Source of the DNA: Oscarella lobularis
Lineage: Eukaryota > Porifera > Homoscleromorpha > Homosclerophorida > Oscarellidae
Reading direction: 5' to 3'
DNA length: 64,000 nt
Assembly (NCBI RefSeq): GCF_947507565.1
Contig: NC_089186.1
Location: forward strand, 1-64,000
This document shows positions 50,528 to 61,208 of this stretch, in pieces (within the stretch, counting starts at the first letter, position 1; every line of letters starts with the position of its first letter). The position numbers were made by a program, and so were the translations under genes. The notes below the pieces were generated by a model. The model made no database searches. It was not told where the DNA came from and saw nothing but the letters and a program-made list of their open reading frames with translations.

Positions 50528-50549
50528 GGAGGGGTTGGGGGGTTGGGGG
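50528..50549 (+). other. G-run tract, possible G-quadruplex
   Basis: gggaggggttggggggttgg and three further G on the plus strand: four G-runs with 1-2 nt loops. It lies in the 197-bp gap between two convergent stop codons, so it would be in the PH-RCC1-FYVE 3' UTR. Confidence 0.6.
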
Positions 50550-50691
50550 TTCTATTACTTTGAGACCATTTTTGCTTTCTTGCCTTCCAAAGCGCTTAGC
50601 TTGCCTTGTAGCTTTTTCAAATTTTTTGTTGACCTATATACACGGTTGCGTTTCTATAGAAATAATATTGACTCTTTCACTACGGCGACAC

Positions 50692-53600
50692 CTACTGTGC
50701 AAGTGTTCTTTGTCGCTCTTTCTTGGACTTTTTGTCGAGCGTTGGAAGTTTGAGATCGCTTAACGCTTCCGCTCGCAAATCGTTCTCAACCCGAATTTTC
50801 ATTTGAAGTTCGTTCATCTGCTCGTTAAACACTGCAGTACAAAACAACGAAAAGATCCGTGCATTTTAATTATTTAATCCATCCATAATAATTTACCTCG
50901 ATTTGAAGCTTCCGCTGCTAACGACCTTGGCGGCGGCAAAGGCGGCGGAGGTGGTGAGGACCCCGAAGGAAGCGGCATAGGCGGTCGCGTCACATTGGAA
51001 GAAGAGTAACGTCGCATAGGCTGACGCCCTTCGCTAGTAAGCTGAATTGATCCTTTACACATATATGCCGTATATACGCACATATAGTACTTTTTCTGAA
51101 TATTATTTACAAACCTCTTTTGCCTGTGATTGGCCCGCTGGCTTGCGGTGGTACGATCTGTTGCGAGGTAGGTCGGCTTCGTTTCAACTCTTTTTCCTTA
51201 GAAGAAATCGAGATTAAATAACGATTTCATTATCGTTACCATATGGTTACCGCTTTCGGTTTCAAACACGGTTTCGCGAGAGTTTCTCCGGTCGACGAAA
51301 GCGGATGCTTATGGTAAAAATCGACCAAAAGTTTTAGCGTGGGAAATGATCGCGATTGGCCAAAAACTTGATAGCGACTCGATTGAGGATTCTGATCGAC
51401 TTTGAAATGCTTTATTCGCGAATTGTGACTAAGAGCGTCGGCTAATTGAAATGACGAAAAATATTTTCTTTCCGAACCTTGTTGATATTGAATAGCCGAG
51501 TCCACTTTCGCTAGATCGTATTATAAATAGACACTCAGCTTGAGGCTTCTGAGCGAGTAAGAGAGACGTCGCTTCCGCTCTGGTCATTTTTCCAAAAAAC
51601 CAACTTTAATTAAAAAAGAACCCCACGTAGATATCATATAAACTACAATTAAGAGGGAAAACTCTTACTCTTGCTGATCACGTTGGGAATCGGAAGAAGC
51701 TGATCGAGTCGGTTTCTTAGTCAACATAACATTACATACTCAAAACGAGTACTAGTCTAAATTTCCTTACTCGAACTTTCTTCTCTGCCCAATTCTCGCG
51801 CGGCTTCTGCGCCCACGAGACGCGCCGAATAAACGGACGTTTGACAGTATAAGGATCCTCGTCAGCGGCGGCGCCGGCGCCTGAACCTTGAGCTCCGGAG
51901 CCGCCGCTGGAGAGCCCGGGTAATTCCAAATATTCGTCCTCGGTCTCGGCAACTGTGGCGTTGCCTAGCAATTCCAGATAGTCTCCATCGCCACTATTTC
52001 CCAACATATCCAGATAGATATCTTCAACGTCTTGATCTTCGACAGAAAACGGGTCTCGTCCTGCCGCCGTCAATGCCGGTTTTGGCGGAGAAACGGCCAT
52101 ATTTTTCTGTATAGAGAATTGTCAAGAAAAAATCATCGTGATCGTGATGCATTCAAGACCTCCGCATCTCGTAGTTGCTGCTTTTGATCTTCTGTAATGT
52201 CAACGTATACGCACTGCTCATCGTCGTCGTCGTCGTCGTCGTCTTGGTTATTGACTTCTTCAGTGGGTGCACGGATGGGTGCACGAATCTCCTTCTTGGG
52301 CTGAGGTTCCTAACAAAAATAAAAACGTTTTCGCTTGTCATACTAGAGGAGAGTGCTCGCCTTCTTCACAGGTGCTTTAAAGGATCTATTTCGAATTGGT
52401 AACGGAGGCGCTTCCTCTTTATCCTTCATATTATTAATAAGAACTACGTCGTCCCTAAGTTTTGAGAAGGTCATCTCACCTTGGTTTGTGAGACCTTTCT
52501 AAGAAAAACGGATTGCACTTTGCTGATGCCACAGCCATCTGATTGCAATTTCGCTTCCGGTTTATCTTTAACCGATTTCGAACGCTTCTCAAATTGTTCC
52601 CTCTTTAAACGATACTCTTCCTTTCTTTGAAGACGCCGTCGAAAAGCTTCGCAACAATTATACGTATTCTTCTCAGTACGTCATAATGCAAATCTTTTAC
52701 ATTACCTCTTTGAATCCTAACTGCTGCTACGTACATTGAGCGTAGCATTGTCTCCAACTCAATACCATTCCAGTCTTTCAGCAAAACCTAAAATTTTAGT
52801 TTTGTGGGTGGTGGTGTTGATGACTCGTAATTATTCACGTGGTAACATTACCTGGCTTTCCCCTACAGCTCCTCCTTCAATACGACAACGTTGAAGAATG
52901 CGTTCACAGTTTTCTTTCGTTGCAGGAACGTTCGTTCGATCAAAGGCAGTTACAGAAAATCTTAGGTAAAAACGTCTCCATGAATTCTATGTGCTTCTGT
53001 ATATATATATGTATATATACACCTCTTGATGAAGTCTTGATGAGTAAAGCGAAGTGGGTAGCCAAGAGCGGACATTCGAGCGGCATCAACAATGCCAAAC
53101 TGTTGAATCTGCTGAAGAACGCACTCTCTGTCAAAAACGCCGGCTTTCTATTTCCGAAAAAATTTATATTCGTAGAGTGACTTCAATAATTAATGACAAA
53201 CCATTTCTTTGTTCGGTTTTATGCAACGAACAAAATGAGGCGTAGTCAGCTTTATTCGATTCACGAACGCATCCAATCCATTCTAGAAAAAGTTAATCAT
53301 TGATTTCAAGTAGGAGAAAACTAAACTAACCCGCAAAATTCCCAGCTTCGTTTTCCCTTCCAGCTCAGTTTCATCCCAACTATCGCTAACTTTTCCAAAA
53401 TTCTACACACACCTCTATATAATCTTCAATAACCTAGCATAGCGTACGTTTACTTCAGCAATTCTCTTAACTAAAGAGCAGGAAGACGATTTGAGAGCGG
53501 CAACGACTTCCTCAGGAAAACGATTGTGATTTTGATCGATCCAATTCGTTGAATCGTATATCACTTCTCCAGTAAAATGTACGACGCCAAAACGAGTAGA

Positions 53601-55510
53601 GGAATTCTAAATTTAACCTAATCTAGTTGAATTATCATATCTGTTATATGTCACTTGCCTGAACGGGAAACCAATGTTCTGTTTCTGCTGGAAACGATTT
53701 AACCAAAAGAGAATCGTCACTACCTTCGTTGATGACGTCAACGAATCCTCCGGTCTGTATAAAGTAATTCAGATATGTATCCCTCTCACTGAAGCTAGCA
53801 AACCTTAAGAAAAAGATCAAGAACCGGCTCGTTGTCATCAAATTCAAAGTCATTCCACTCCAGTCCTTCAGAACGATATTGATCCTAAAGTAGGACGCGT
53901 CTGGGTTATATGCAAATTATTAGACAACTACTACTACCTCTTCGTAAAGTATGAGTCTCTGCCAAAATAACTGCTGAAACGCTTCGCTGACTAAGTTTGA
54001 GCAGAGCTGCTCAAAACCGTTGATTTCAGTGACTTCCGCTTCTTTTACGTCAACGACAAGAAGCGAAGACAGAGTGGAGCGATCAGCGGAATCGACGCTG
54101 GAAAGTACGCGATTGCACGACTTAACTAAGAAGCGAAGTTTATCTTAATTAAATATAATATATGATCGTCTGATGCGCAAACTCACCAAGCCAATTGAAA
54201 ATCTGAAGATGCAATTCCCGGGCAACCAAATCAACAAGATACTGAGTCTTCTGAAGACTCTTCTTGCACAAAAGCGACTTTTCCAACTTTTTGACGTCAT
54301 CAATCTGCAGAAGATCGGCGACGCATTTCAGCACGTCATAATTCGCCACCGACGTAAAACCGCTTTCGTCAGCTCGAAGACCGTTTCCAACGGCAACGGC
54401 ATGTTGCCCAACGGAAACGGCAAAAAACGCGGGAAAGACGATCGCCGCGACGCCGAACGAACCAATCTTTGATTGCAATTTTTTGGGAAGCGGAGACTCC
54501 TTATTAACGATATCAAACTTAATATCGCCCAGCCTCACTATCGCATTCAATATACAAGCGATTCGCTCGCGCTCGTTCTCCTTAAGGCCAAGCATATCGA
54601 AAGCGAGTTGCATGCGAGCGTACGCGGCTATATCATCCGGGACGGTTTCCCGCCGAGTGCCCAAGTAACGATGCTTAGACAAATCGCTTTTATCGATTCC
54701 CGCGCGCGCGAGAATTTCATCCGAAACCCCGGCTATGAAGTAATAATACGCGTGAAACGCGTCGCGTTTTGATGACGTCAAAGAGGAAAGGTCCAAATCG
54801 AAGCAGGGAACGCGCGCTGATTGGAGCGCACTTGTTTTCGGATTCAATCCGAGTTCAATGACGCGACTAAAACGACTGGAGTCGTCGTTGAATTCGCGCG
54901 GGAGACGCGCGTTACCGAACGCTTCTTGGAGACGCGCGGTTTTGAGAAGATTGCCCCGGATTACGGATTGATTTTTGTTGCGCGAACGAATGAGGGAAGA
55001 GTCGAGAAGAAATCGAACGATTTGCTTCGCCGTTTGACTCTTCCCCGAGCCAATTTCGCCCGATATGAGAACGGTTTGATGATCGCCCGTTGCGGCGAGC
55101 GACGACAACGCCGAATCCGCCGTCGAAAAAATGTGCGGAGGATTCGAAAAAACGTTCGAACCTTGATAACGCACAATAAACTCTTCACTGTAAATAGGAA
55201 GAGCTTTAAGCGGATTCAATGCCACGACAACCCGACCAGCCAAAGTCTTAATTAAATATCGTTTTAAAAGAAGAAAAAAATTCAAGTTTTGATATCAAAT
55301 ACTTACATAAATCTTGTGTTCTTGCCATCGTTTTTCCAGTTCGTTGAGAAGTTCTTCGGCTGTAGTATTGCTGCAGCGAGCGAGATTGTCCACCCCGAGA
55401 GCCGTATTCTTTGGGAGTGGTTCATCGTCCGTCTGGGCGGGGCTCAAAGGAGGAGGGGTCTCAATGGAAGATAACTCGCCGGTATTCGCTTTCCCGAGAG
55501 TCTCTGTCAT
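50692..55510 (-). CDS. Unconventional myosin with IQ, phosphotyrosine motifs and SH2 domain
   Basis: About 21 exons, about 1,240 residues. Start ATG 55510-55508. Motor: GVDNLARCS; ALNPLKALPIYS; P-loop GEIGSGKS (55060-55037); switch I NDDSSRFSR; NGFEQLCSN after a degenerate switch II; PHFVRCIKPN; converter-region VFDRECVLQQIQQFGI; then one IQ motif IQRAFRRRLQRK. An acidic segment (seven Asp) leads to the predicted 53-bp intron 52159-52107 and on, in phase, to a segment with EDIYLDML, GDYLELLG and DEYLELPG. SH2 follows: WFFGKMTRAEA, LFIIRSSESGLGYSIS (binding Arg present), HNSRIKHFKV and LVDFYHKHPL, then a proline-rich stretch (SPPPPPLPPP) and a charged helical end, stop TAG at 50694-50692. Inferred role: actin-associated phosphotyrosine scaffold, perhaps ATPase-impaired. 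Alternative: two adjacent genes, myosin ending at 52133 and SH2 adaptor starting at 52100. The motor and SH2 calls are firm; the fusion is likely. Confidence 0.85.
52107..52159 (-). other. Predicted intron joining the myosin and SH2 parts
   Basis: Donor GAG|GTCTTG at 52160/52159 and acceptor ctctatacag at 52107, preceded by a pyrimidine stretch. Splicing joins GCG GAG to AAA AAT ATG in phase 0. Without it the myosin frame stops at TGA 52135-52133 and the SH2 frame could start at ATG 52100, 32 bp later. The 53-bp length is typical for this locus. Confidence 0.65.
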
Positions 55511-55798
55511 TTACGCTGCTTCAAAACTCTCTACCTTCACCGTAGATGAGTGCGTTCAGTGAAAGATGTCACAGTACAGTTCTGAATCGTGCTCACGTGA
55601 AGATAAGTTGCACGTGATGCGCGTAGAACCCGTCGATGTGTCAATACTCTATTGATGACCTGCATGAAAAGACAACATCACAAATACCTCGAAACTAAAC
55701 TATCAGCGATGACCATTCGAGAACACAAAGAGCAATGGGCCAGCTCTCCAAAAAGAAAAAGAAGAGCGAAGGTCTCGCTTATAGGAATACCACTCTTC
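55511..55798. other. Myosin 5' flank
   Basis: Unique sequence upstream of the myosin start. Two CACGTGA E-box-like sites occur near 55594 and 55612. No gene recognised. Confidence 0.5.
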
Positions 55799-56170
55799 GT
55801 ATTCTAGTAAGAGAGCGTGGTCTTCGCTCTTCGTATTCTAGTAAGAGAGCGTGGTCTTCGCTCTTCGTATTCTAGTAAGAGAGCGTGGTCTTCGCTCTTC
55901 GTATTCTAGTAAGAGAGCGTGGTCTTCGCTCTTCGTATTCTAGTAAGAGAGCGTGGTCTTCGCTTTTCGTATTCTAGTAAGAGAGCGTGGTCTTCGCTTT
56001 TCGTATTCTAGTAAGAGAGCGTGGTCTTCGCTCTTCGTATTCTAGTAAGAGAGCGTGGTCTTCGCTTTTCGTATTCTAGTAAGAGAGCGTGGTCTTCGCT
56101 CTTCGTATTCTAGTAAGAGAGCGTGGTCTTCGCTCTTCGTATTCTAGTAAGAGAGCGAGGCTCTCATGTA
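55799..56170. repeat. 34-bp tandem repeat, 11 copies
   Basis: Landmark attctagtaagagagcg at 55801 and every 34 bp to 56141; copies differ only by ct/tt in tcgctctt versus tcgctttt. Each unit has AAGAG(A)GCG and CGCTCTT arms, a short imperfect hairpin. It lies between the divergent myosin and neurexin-like genes. Confidence 0.95.
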
Positions 56171-56867
56171 AAAAATACTAGAGCTTACGTCTTGTTTTTT
56201 TTCTCACGTCCAAATCCTTTTTTTGTGGCGATGTCGACTCTTTCTCTCTTTGCTTTCGTCTCGTCCTCTCGTTCTACATTCGATTGAACGCTCAGAGCGC
56301 AGACGTCATCTCGCCATGACCTTCTTCCGTTTTTTTCTCTAGAGAGCGAATCTATGTCTAAACGATCGATCAATGGCGTATGCGTACCGTGAGAACGTGT
56401 TTCGCAGCGAGCATTCGGCTCTCGATAGCTTTCGCTTGTCGCTGCGAGTCCGGTTCCTCGTCGGGGACCCATCGTCCCACGCTGCAGAAGAAATGACGAG
56501 CCCTCCCACAAAACTACTATTTTTAGAAGAGCTACGAACCTTGATCGCGTGCGTTATCATCAACTAACATTTGACAGTTGACGAAATTTCCAAGGGAGAC
56601 CGACGACTTCGACGAGCCCAATCTCTTCGTTCATCATCCAAAAGGCATTGTCACTCATGAGTCATTCCTAGAACAGTAAGAAACAACCGTTATCGATCGC
56701 CCTCCCTCGTTTGGAAACCGTCAGCGTAAGAAGGAGACCGTTTTCCCAGCGCACGTACAATCTCGCGTACAATTACCGATCCCGCAGAGCATCGCGAACG
56801 CTCCCAAACCCGAAACGAGGAAGCCAAGGAAAAACAAACATACCTTCGTGTCTAGGGCAAAAAAACG
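56171..56867. other. Upstream region of neurexin-like gene, nothing recognised
   Basis: About 0.7 kb of unique sequence. Short overlapping frames on both strands (plus 56373-56567, minus 56185-56511) have no family similarity that I can see. It probably holds the 5' UTR and promoter of the gene starting at 56868. Confidence 0.5.
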
Positions 56868-59800
56868 ATGCGACTCTTCCCCATCGTCGTCGCTATCGTT
56901 CTCGTCATCGTCGCGCCGTCTTCCGGCACTCCGACGACACTGAACAGCAACGCGACGTCGTTTCTTCTCTACAACGTCGGCGGAGCGACGCTGAAACGAT
57001 TCGCTTTCGCCTTTCGGACGCGCGCTAGCACGGCTCTTCTTCTTTATCAGGATTCGAGTGCCGTGACGAGCGATTATCTACTCGTGCGTCTCGTATCGGG
57101 CACGATACGCTTGAACGCAATCGCTCGCGATGTTTCGGTGACCCTCGCGGGGGGTCCCGTCGTTTCGGACACCTGGCACACGATTCGAGTCGATATCAAT
57201 CGAACCGATGTCGTCATGACGATCGATTCGCAAATTCCATCCCGCGTGACGTCATCCCTCGGTTCCCTATTGGTTCTCACGAGTGAGGTATACGTGGGAG
57301 GAATTCCGACGTCCCAATCCGGGCCCTTTTCATTGCGTGACGTTGTCGGCGTCCCGCGATTCGTCGGCTGTCTTGACGACGTCACGTTCGCGTACGGCTC
57401 GGGCGGCGCCGACGACGCGCTTCGCGTAGTCACTCCCGCGCGCGTTGACGGCATCGTGGCCGGTTGCGTCGACATATGCGCCTCAAATCCGTGTCGTTAC
57501 TGGGCAACGTGCGTCAATTATTACTCGCATTTCGAGTGTGATTGCGCACTGACCGGCTACACGGGAAGGCTCTGTCAAACAGGCAAGACCATCGCCGCTC
57601 CCCTAATGATTCTCATCTTTTTTTTTCTAGAAGCGGCTGTAGTTTCTCTTCAGGGCGCCCAATACGTTGCTTACGATGTGAGCAGTCGGCCTCTGGGCGT
57701 CTCTCCGCTTCGCGTGCAAGCGCGTCTTCGTACCACGTGGTCCCACGGTCTCGTTCTCTATTCTCAATCGTCTAGTGATGACGCATGGATACGACTTGAA
57801 GTAGTTGACTCTAAACTCCAATTTACTTACCAATTAAAAGACGGCCAAATTCTTCGCGTCATCGAACAATTTCTAAAAGTTGATAATAACGATTGGTACA
57901 GTGTTGACATTCGCCAGGAAAATGACGTCGTTACCATGACAGTGAAATCGTTTGTAACATCCCCATACATTTCAAATTCAACTTTTTCTTCTTCTTCTTT
58001 CACTCCTTTTAATGGCATCTCTTTCAATGACGTCATATACGTCGGTGGACTTCCTGCGTTTCTAAAATCAAAAATGACGTCATTATCCGGATTCATAGGA
58101 TGTCTTCAACAGGTGAATATCAACGGTATTGACGTCATAAAAAACGTCGACTCTTCTCGCGCCTTTTTCACAGGCGGTGACGTCAAATTTTTATGCCCCT
58201 TCGAACACATTACGTCGATTAATTTTCCGACGCAAGCGTCTCGATTAGAAATTCCCGGTTGGAATTTCAGCCTATCGGCCGACTTTCGAACGACCCAATT
58301 GGACGGCATTCTCTTCTACGCGTCGACGCGCTACGCGGAGGCGACGTTTCAAGTGCACCATCACAACGGTCACGTGCACGTAGAATCTTCAATCTTCACT
58401 CTTGTGATACCTCTAAATATCAGCGACGGCTATTGGCATTGCTTAAAGATTCGCTACGATTACGCTGGAAATGAACTGATTGTCGCCGTCGATGATTGGA
58501 TGATTCAGCACGTCGTTCCTTCACTGAGAACGTTAGTGAATGATTTGCGCGGGTCTCTTTTATACGTTGGGCAAAAGGGGGCTCCCACGAATAGAGCAAT
58601 AGTTCCTGATGATTGGGACGGTATTCCGGGCTTTGTTGGATGCGTCAGAAACGTCAAATTTGACGGACGTCACGTGGACACTTTTGAATTATTGACTGAT
58701 GGACGAGGCGTGGATGGAGTCGTGGGGAGTTGTCCAGCTGAGGCGAATCATTGTCTTTCTAACGCGGGGGCGTGCCTAAACGGAGGAAATTGTACGAATC
58801 ATTATGACAGGTTTACGTGTGATTGTTCAAAGACGAGCAATCGCGACGGAACTCAATGCGAATACAGTAAGAAGAAATACATAAATGAATAAATAATCAA
58901 TTATTTTTTGTTTTAGATTTGCCTATGGATGTTGTCTGGCTAAAGAGCTCTCAGTCGTTCCTTGATACATCAGTTAGAAGCACTACGTCTCCCTCTCCCC
59001 TAACAATTTCCTTTGATTTTAAAACGACTCGCCCTTCTGGTCGATTAGTTACATTCATGACCCAAGTCAACGGTGCTATTTTCCTCACTGTTAGCCTAAC
59101 TCAGGCAGAGATAGTAACCATAGACTACAAGCAGGGATATAGCGTCGTATTTCTCGAAGAGGCTACGGGTTTTAATAACGGGAAATGGAGAAAAGTATCA
59201 TTGTCTATATACCCAGACAGAATCCGGGTTTCCATCGATAGCAAAACAAGGACAAAATATTTTCAATCAAAAATTGACCTAGTCTATCCAAAATGGGTAG
59301 TGATAGGGAAAACGTCTTCTGCACGCGGCGAAGGCATCATTGGATGTTTGAGACAGTTGCTAGTGGATACGAAACGCATTGACATGGAATCGCTTGTGCT
59401 CTCAGCAAAGGAAGACGTCGAAAAAGGGTGCAAGGGATCGTGCAGTTCGTCTCCTTGTCAAAAGGGAGGAACGTGCATCGAGGGATGGGGCTCATATACG
59501 TGCAATTGCGACGACACTCCCTATAAAGGACCGCATTGTAGCAAAGGTAGGAATAAAAATAATAAAGTTAATAACTAATAAAGTCTTCTATTTAGCGGGT
59601 CATAGTGCTCGTTTTGATGGGAACGGAATAGTGGCAATCCAGTATCCGCCCCAATATATCCCAACTACGTATTTCCATACAATTCAAATCGGATTCTCCG
59701 CTACGTCATCAGGAACGCTCCTACACGTTCAAGGCAGCATGGGACAACAGACTCACTTTCTACGCATTGACGTCAGCGCGGGTCGTGTTGCCATGACAAT

Positions 59801-60686
59801 GAAAATCGAGAACGGGGCCGCGGCGACAGTCGAAATCAACGACGATTTCACAGACGGACGCGACTACGGTCTAAGAGCTCATCACCAGGGAAAAACTATA
59901 ACGCTCGAAGTCATAGGAGTCGGTAAAGAATCTGCCCTTCTTCCGGGTTTAGCACCAAAGTTTTCAAACCAAATTGGTTTCGACGTGGGAACGGGGAATT
60001 TCACGGGGTGCATATGGGATGTTAATTATAATGGACTAGAGCCGTTATCGTGGATCAGGGAGATGGTGACCATGACTACATATGACGGTTTTAACGTATC
60101 AACGGAAAACGTCACAATTGGTTCATGTGGGCCCACTGCACCTACGATTACGAGTGAGGAACCCTCTATGGGAACACAGACAATAGTGAGCGATTTCCCT
60201 ACGATGGGTTCCAACGCTACCGGGGTTCCAGGGACGGAAAAAATAGAGGAAATGTCGTCCCTTCCTCTTGGAATGATAATCGGTATATCTATAGCGTCGC
60301 TAGTTATTGTAATTGTCGTTACCTTCGTCATCGTGACGAAATGTCGAAACGCCACCAGTGAAGGTTCCTATAATGTGAACGAGAGAACGAACGGAGCGGC
60401 GGCAGCGGCGGCGGCGGCGGCGGCGTTGTACACGAAAACGAACCCGGAAGTTACCGGGATCACTCCATACGACGTCCAGGGAATTCCTCCTGATCGGTTT
60501 TCGACGACGACGCCTCGAACGTCGAACGAGTCGAGTTCCCGCGGCGACGACGCGCTTCGAGCGATGCGAGAGACCAATCACATCGCTTTGAGTAATTTGA
60601 ATTTGTTGCCGTCAACGGCGCGTCGGCAGGAAATGTCGCCGCCGTCACGAGCGACGTCGTCAAGTCACCAGCAGTGGTTCCTATAA
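56868..60686 (+). CDS. Neurexin-like laminin-G/EGF transmembrane receptor
   Basis: Four coding exons (56868-57582, 57631-58866, 58917-59546, 59596-60686), 1,223 residues. Signal peptide 1-20. Order: laminin-G 1 (about 22-200, ending GVPRFVGCLDDV), EGF 1 (CASNPCRYWATC... to CDCALTGYTGRLC), laminin-G 2 (about 245-430, FIGCLQQVNING), laminin-G 3 (to FVGCVRNVKFDG), EGF 2, laminin-G 4, EGF 3 (CSSSPCQKGGTCIEGWGSYTC), laminin-G 5, a Ser/Thr stalk, one membrane span (about 1085-1108) and a cytoplasmic tail. The juxtamembrane KCRNATSEGSYNVNE resembles the neurexin/CASPR protein 4.1-binding segment, and the C-terminus QQWFL suits a class II PDZ ligand. Ten alanines follow in the tail. Expected role: cell-surface adhesion linked to 4.1/PDZ scaffolds. 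Domain set is one laminin-G short of alpha-neurexin. Intron 57583-57630 is GC-AG. Confidence 0.92.
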
Positions 60687-61208
60687 TAGAGTATTGTTAT
60701 AATATGGAAAATAGATGGGGGGATACTTATTTTACTACTGAGGGTATCGCTATGAATATTTTCAGTCTAATATATATGTATAAGAACTAAATGGCGGCTG
60801 TGTAGAAAGGATGTCGTAGGAGGGGTTATGCAAATTAGTCCCACGATAAGTTTCGGTTTCAATCTCCATGCAGCGGCATTTGCCGCTCATTCCGCTAGTA
60901 AGGATCGTGCTCTCAGTCTTGTAGGAAACCACTCCTTTTTTTGAAGCGTTTGCGGCTATCGGGCAGCATGATCAGACGTCTCCTCAATAAAAAGAAGAAA
61001 ACCGCGCCTAAAAGTCATTGCAACGTCTTCATCTTAGAGGACGACCATGGCCTGATTGCATGATTGTAATAACGAGGGAAACATGCTAATCCATCTTGTA
61101 AGGTGTTTTCCCCAATTAGGCAACGGCTTCCGATCACGCGTCTATTAGGTAACGATTTCAATCACGAGCTTCAACGGTTTCAATCACCAGGCAGCCTCTA
61201 GTGCTCTG
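60687..61208. other. Intergenic region
   Basis: 0.5 kb between the neurexin-like stop and the kinase start. An aataaaaag poly(A)-signal-like sequence is near 60985 and short diverged repeats (gatttcaatcac, ggtttcaatcac) occur near 61150-61190. No gene seen. Confidence 0.5.

Noticed and set aside
52098-52135. Operon with spliced-leader trans-splicing between the myosin and SH2 frames
   Set aside because: The acceptor 6 nt before the SH2 ATG would fit, but a local donor in the right phase and a normal 53-bp intron explain it more simply. RNA data could reopen this.
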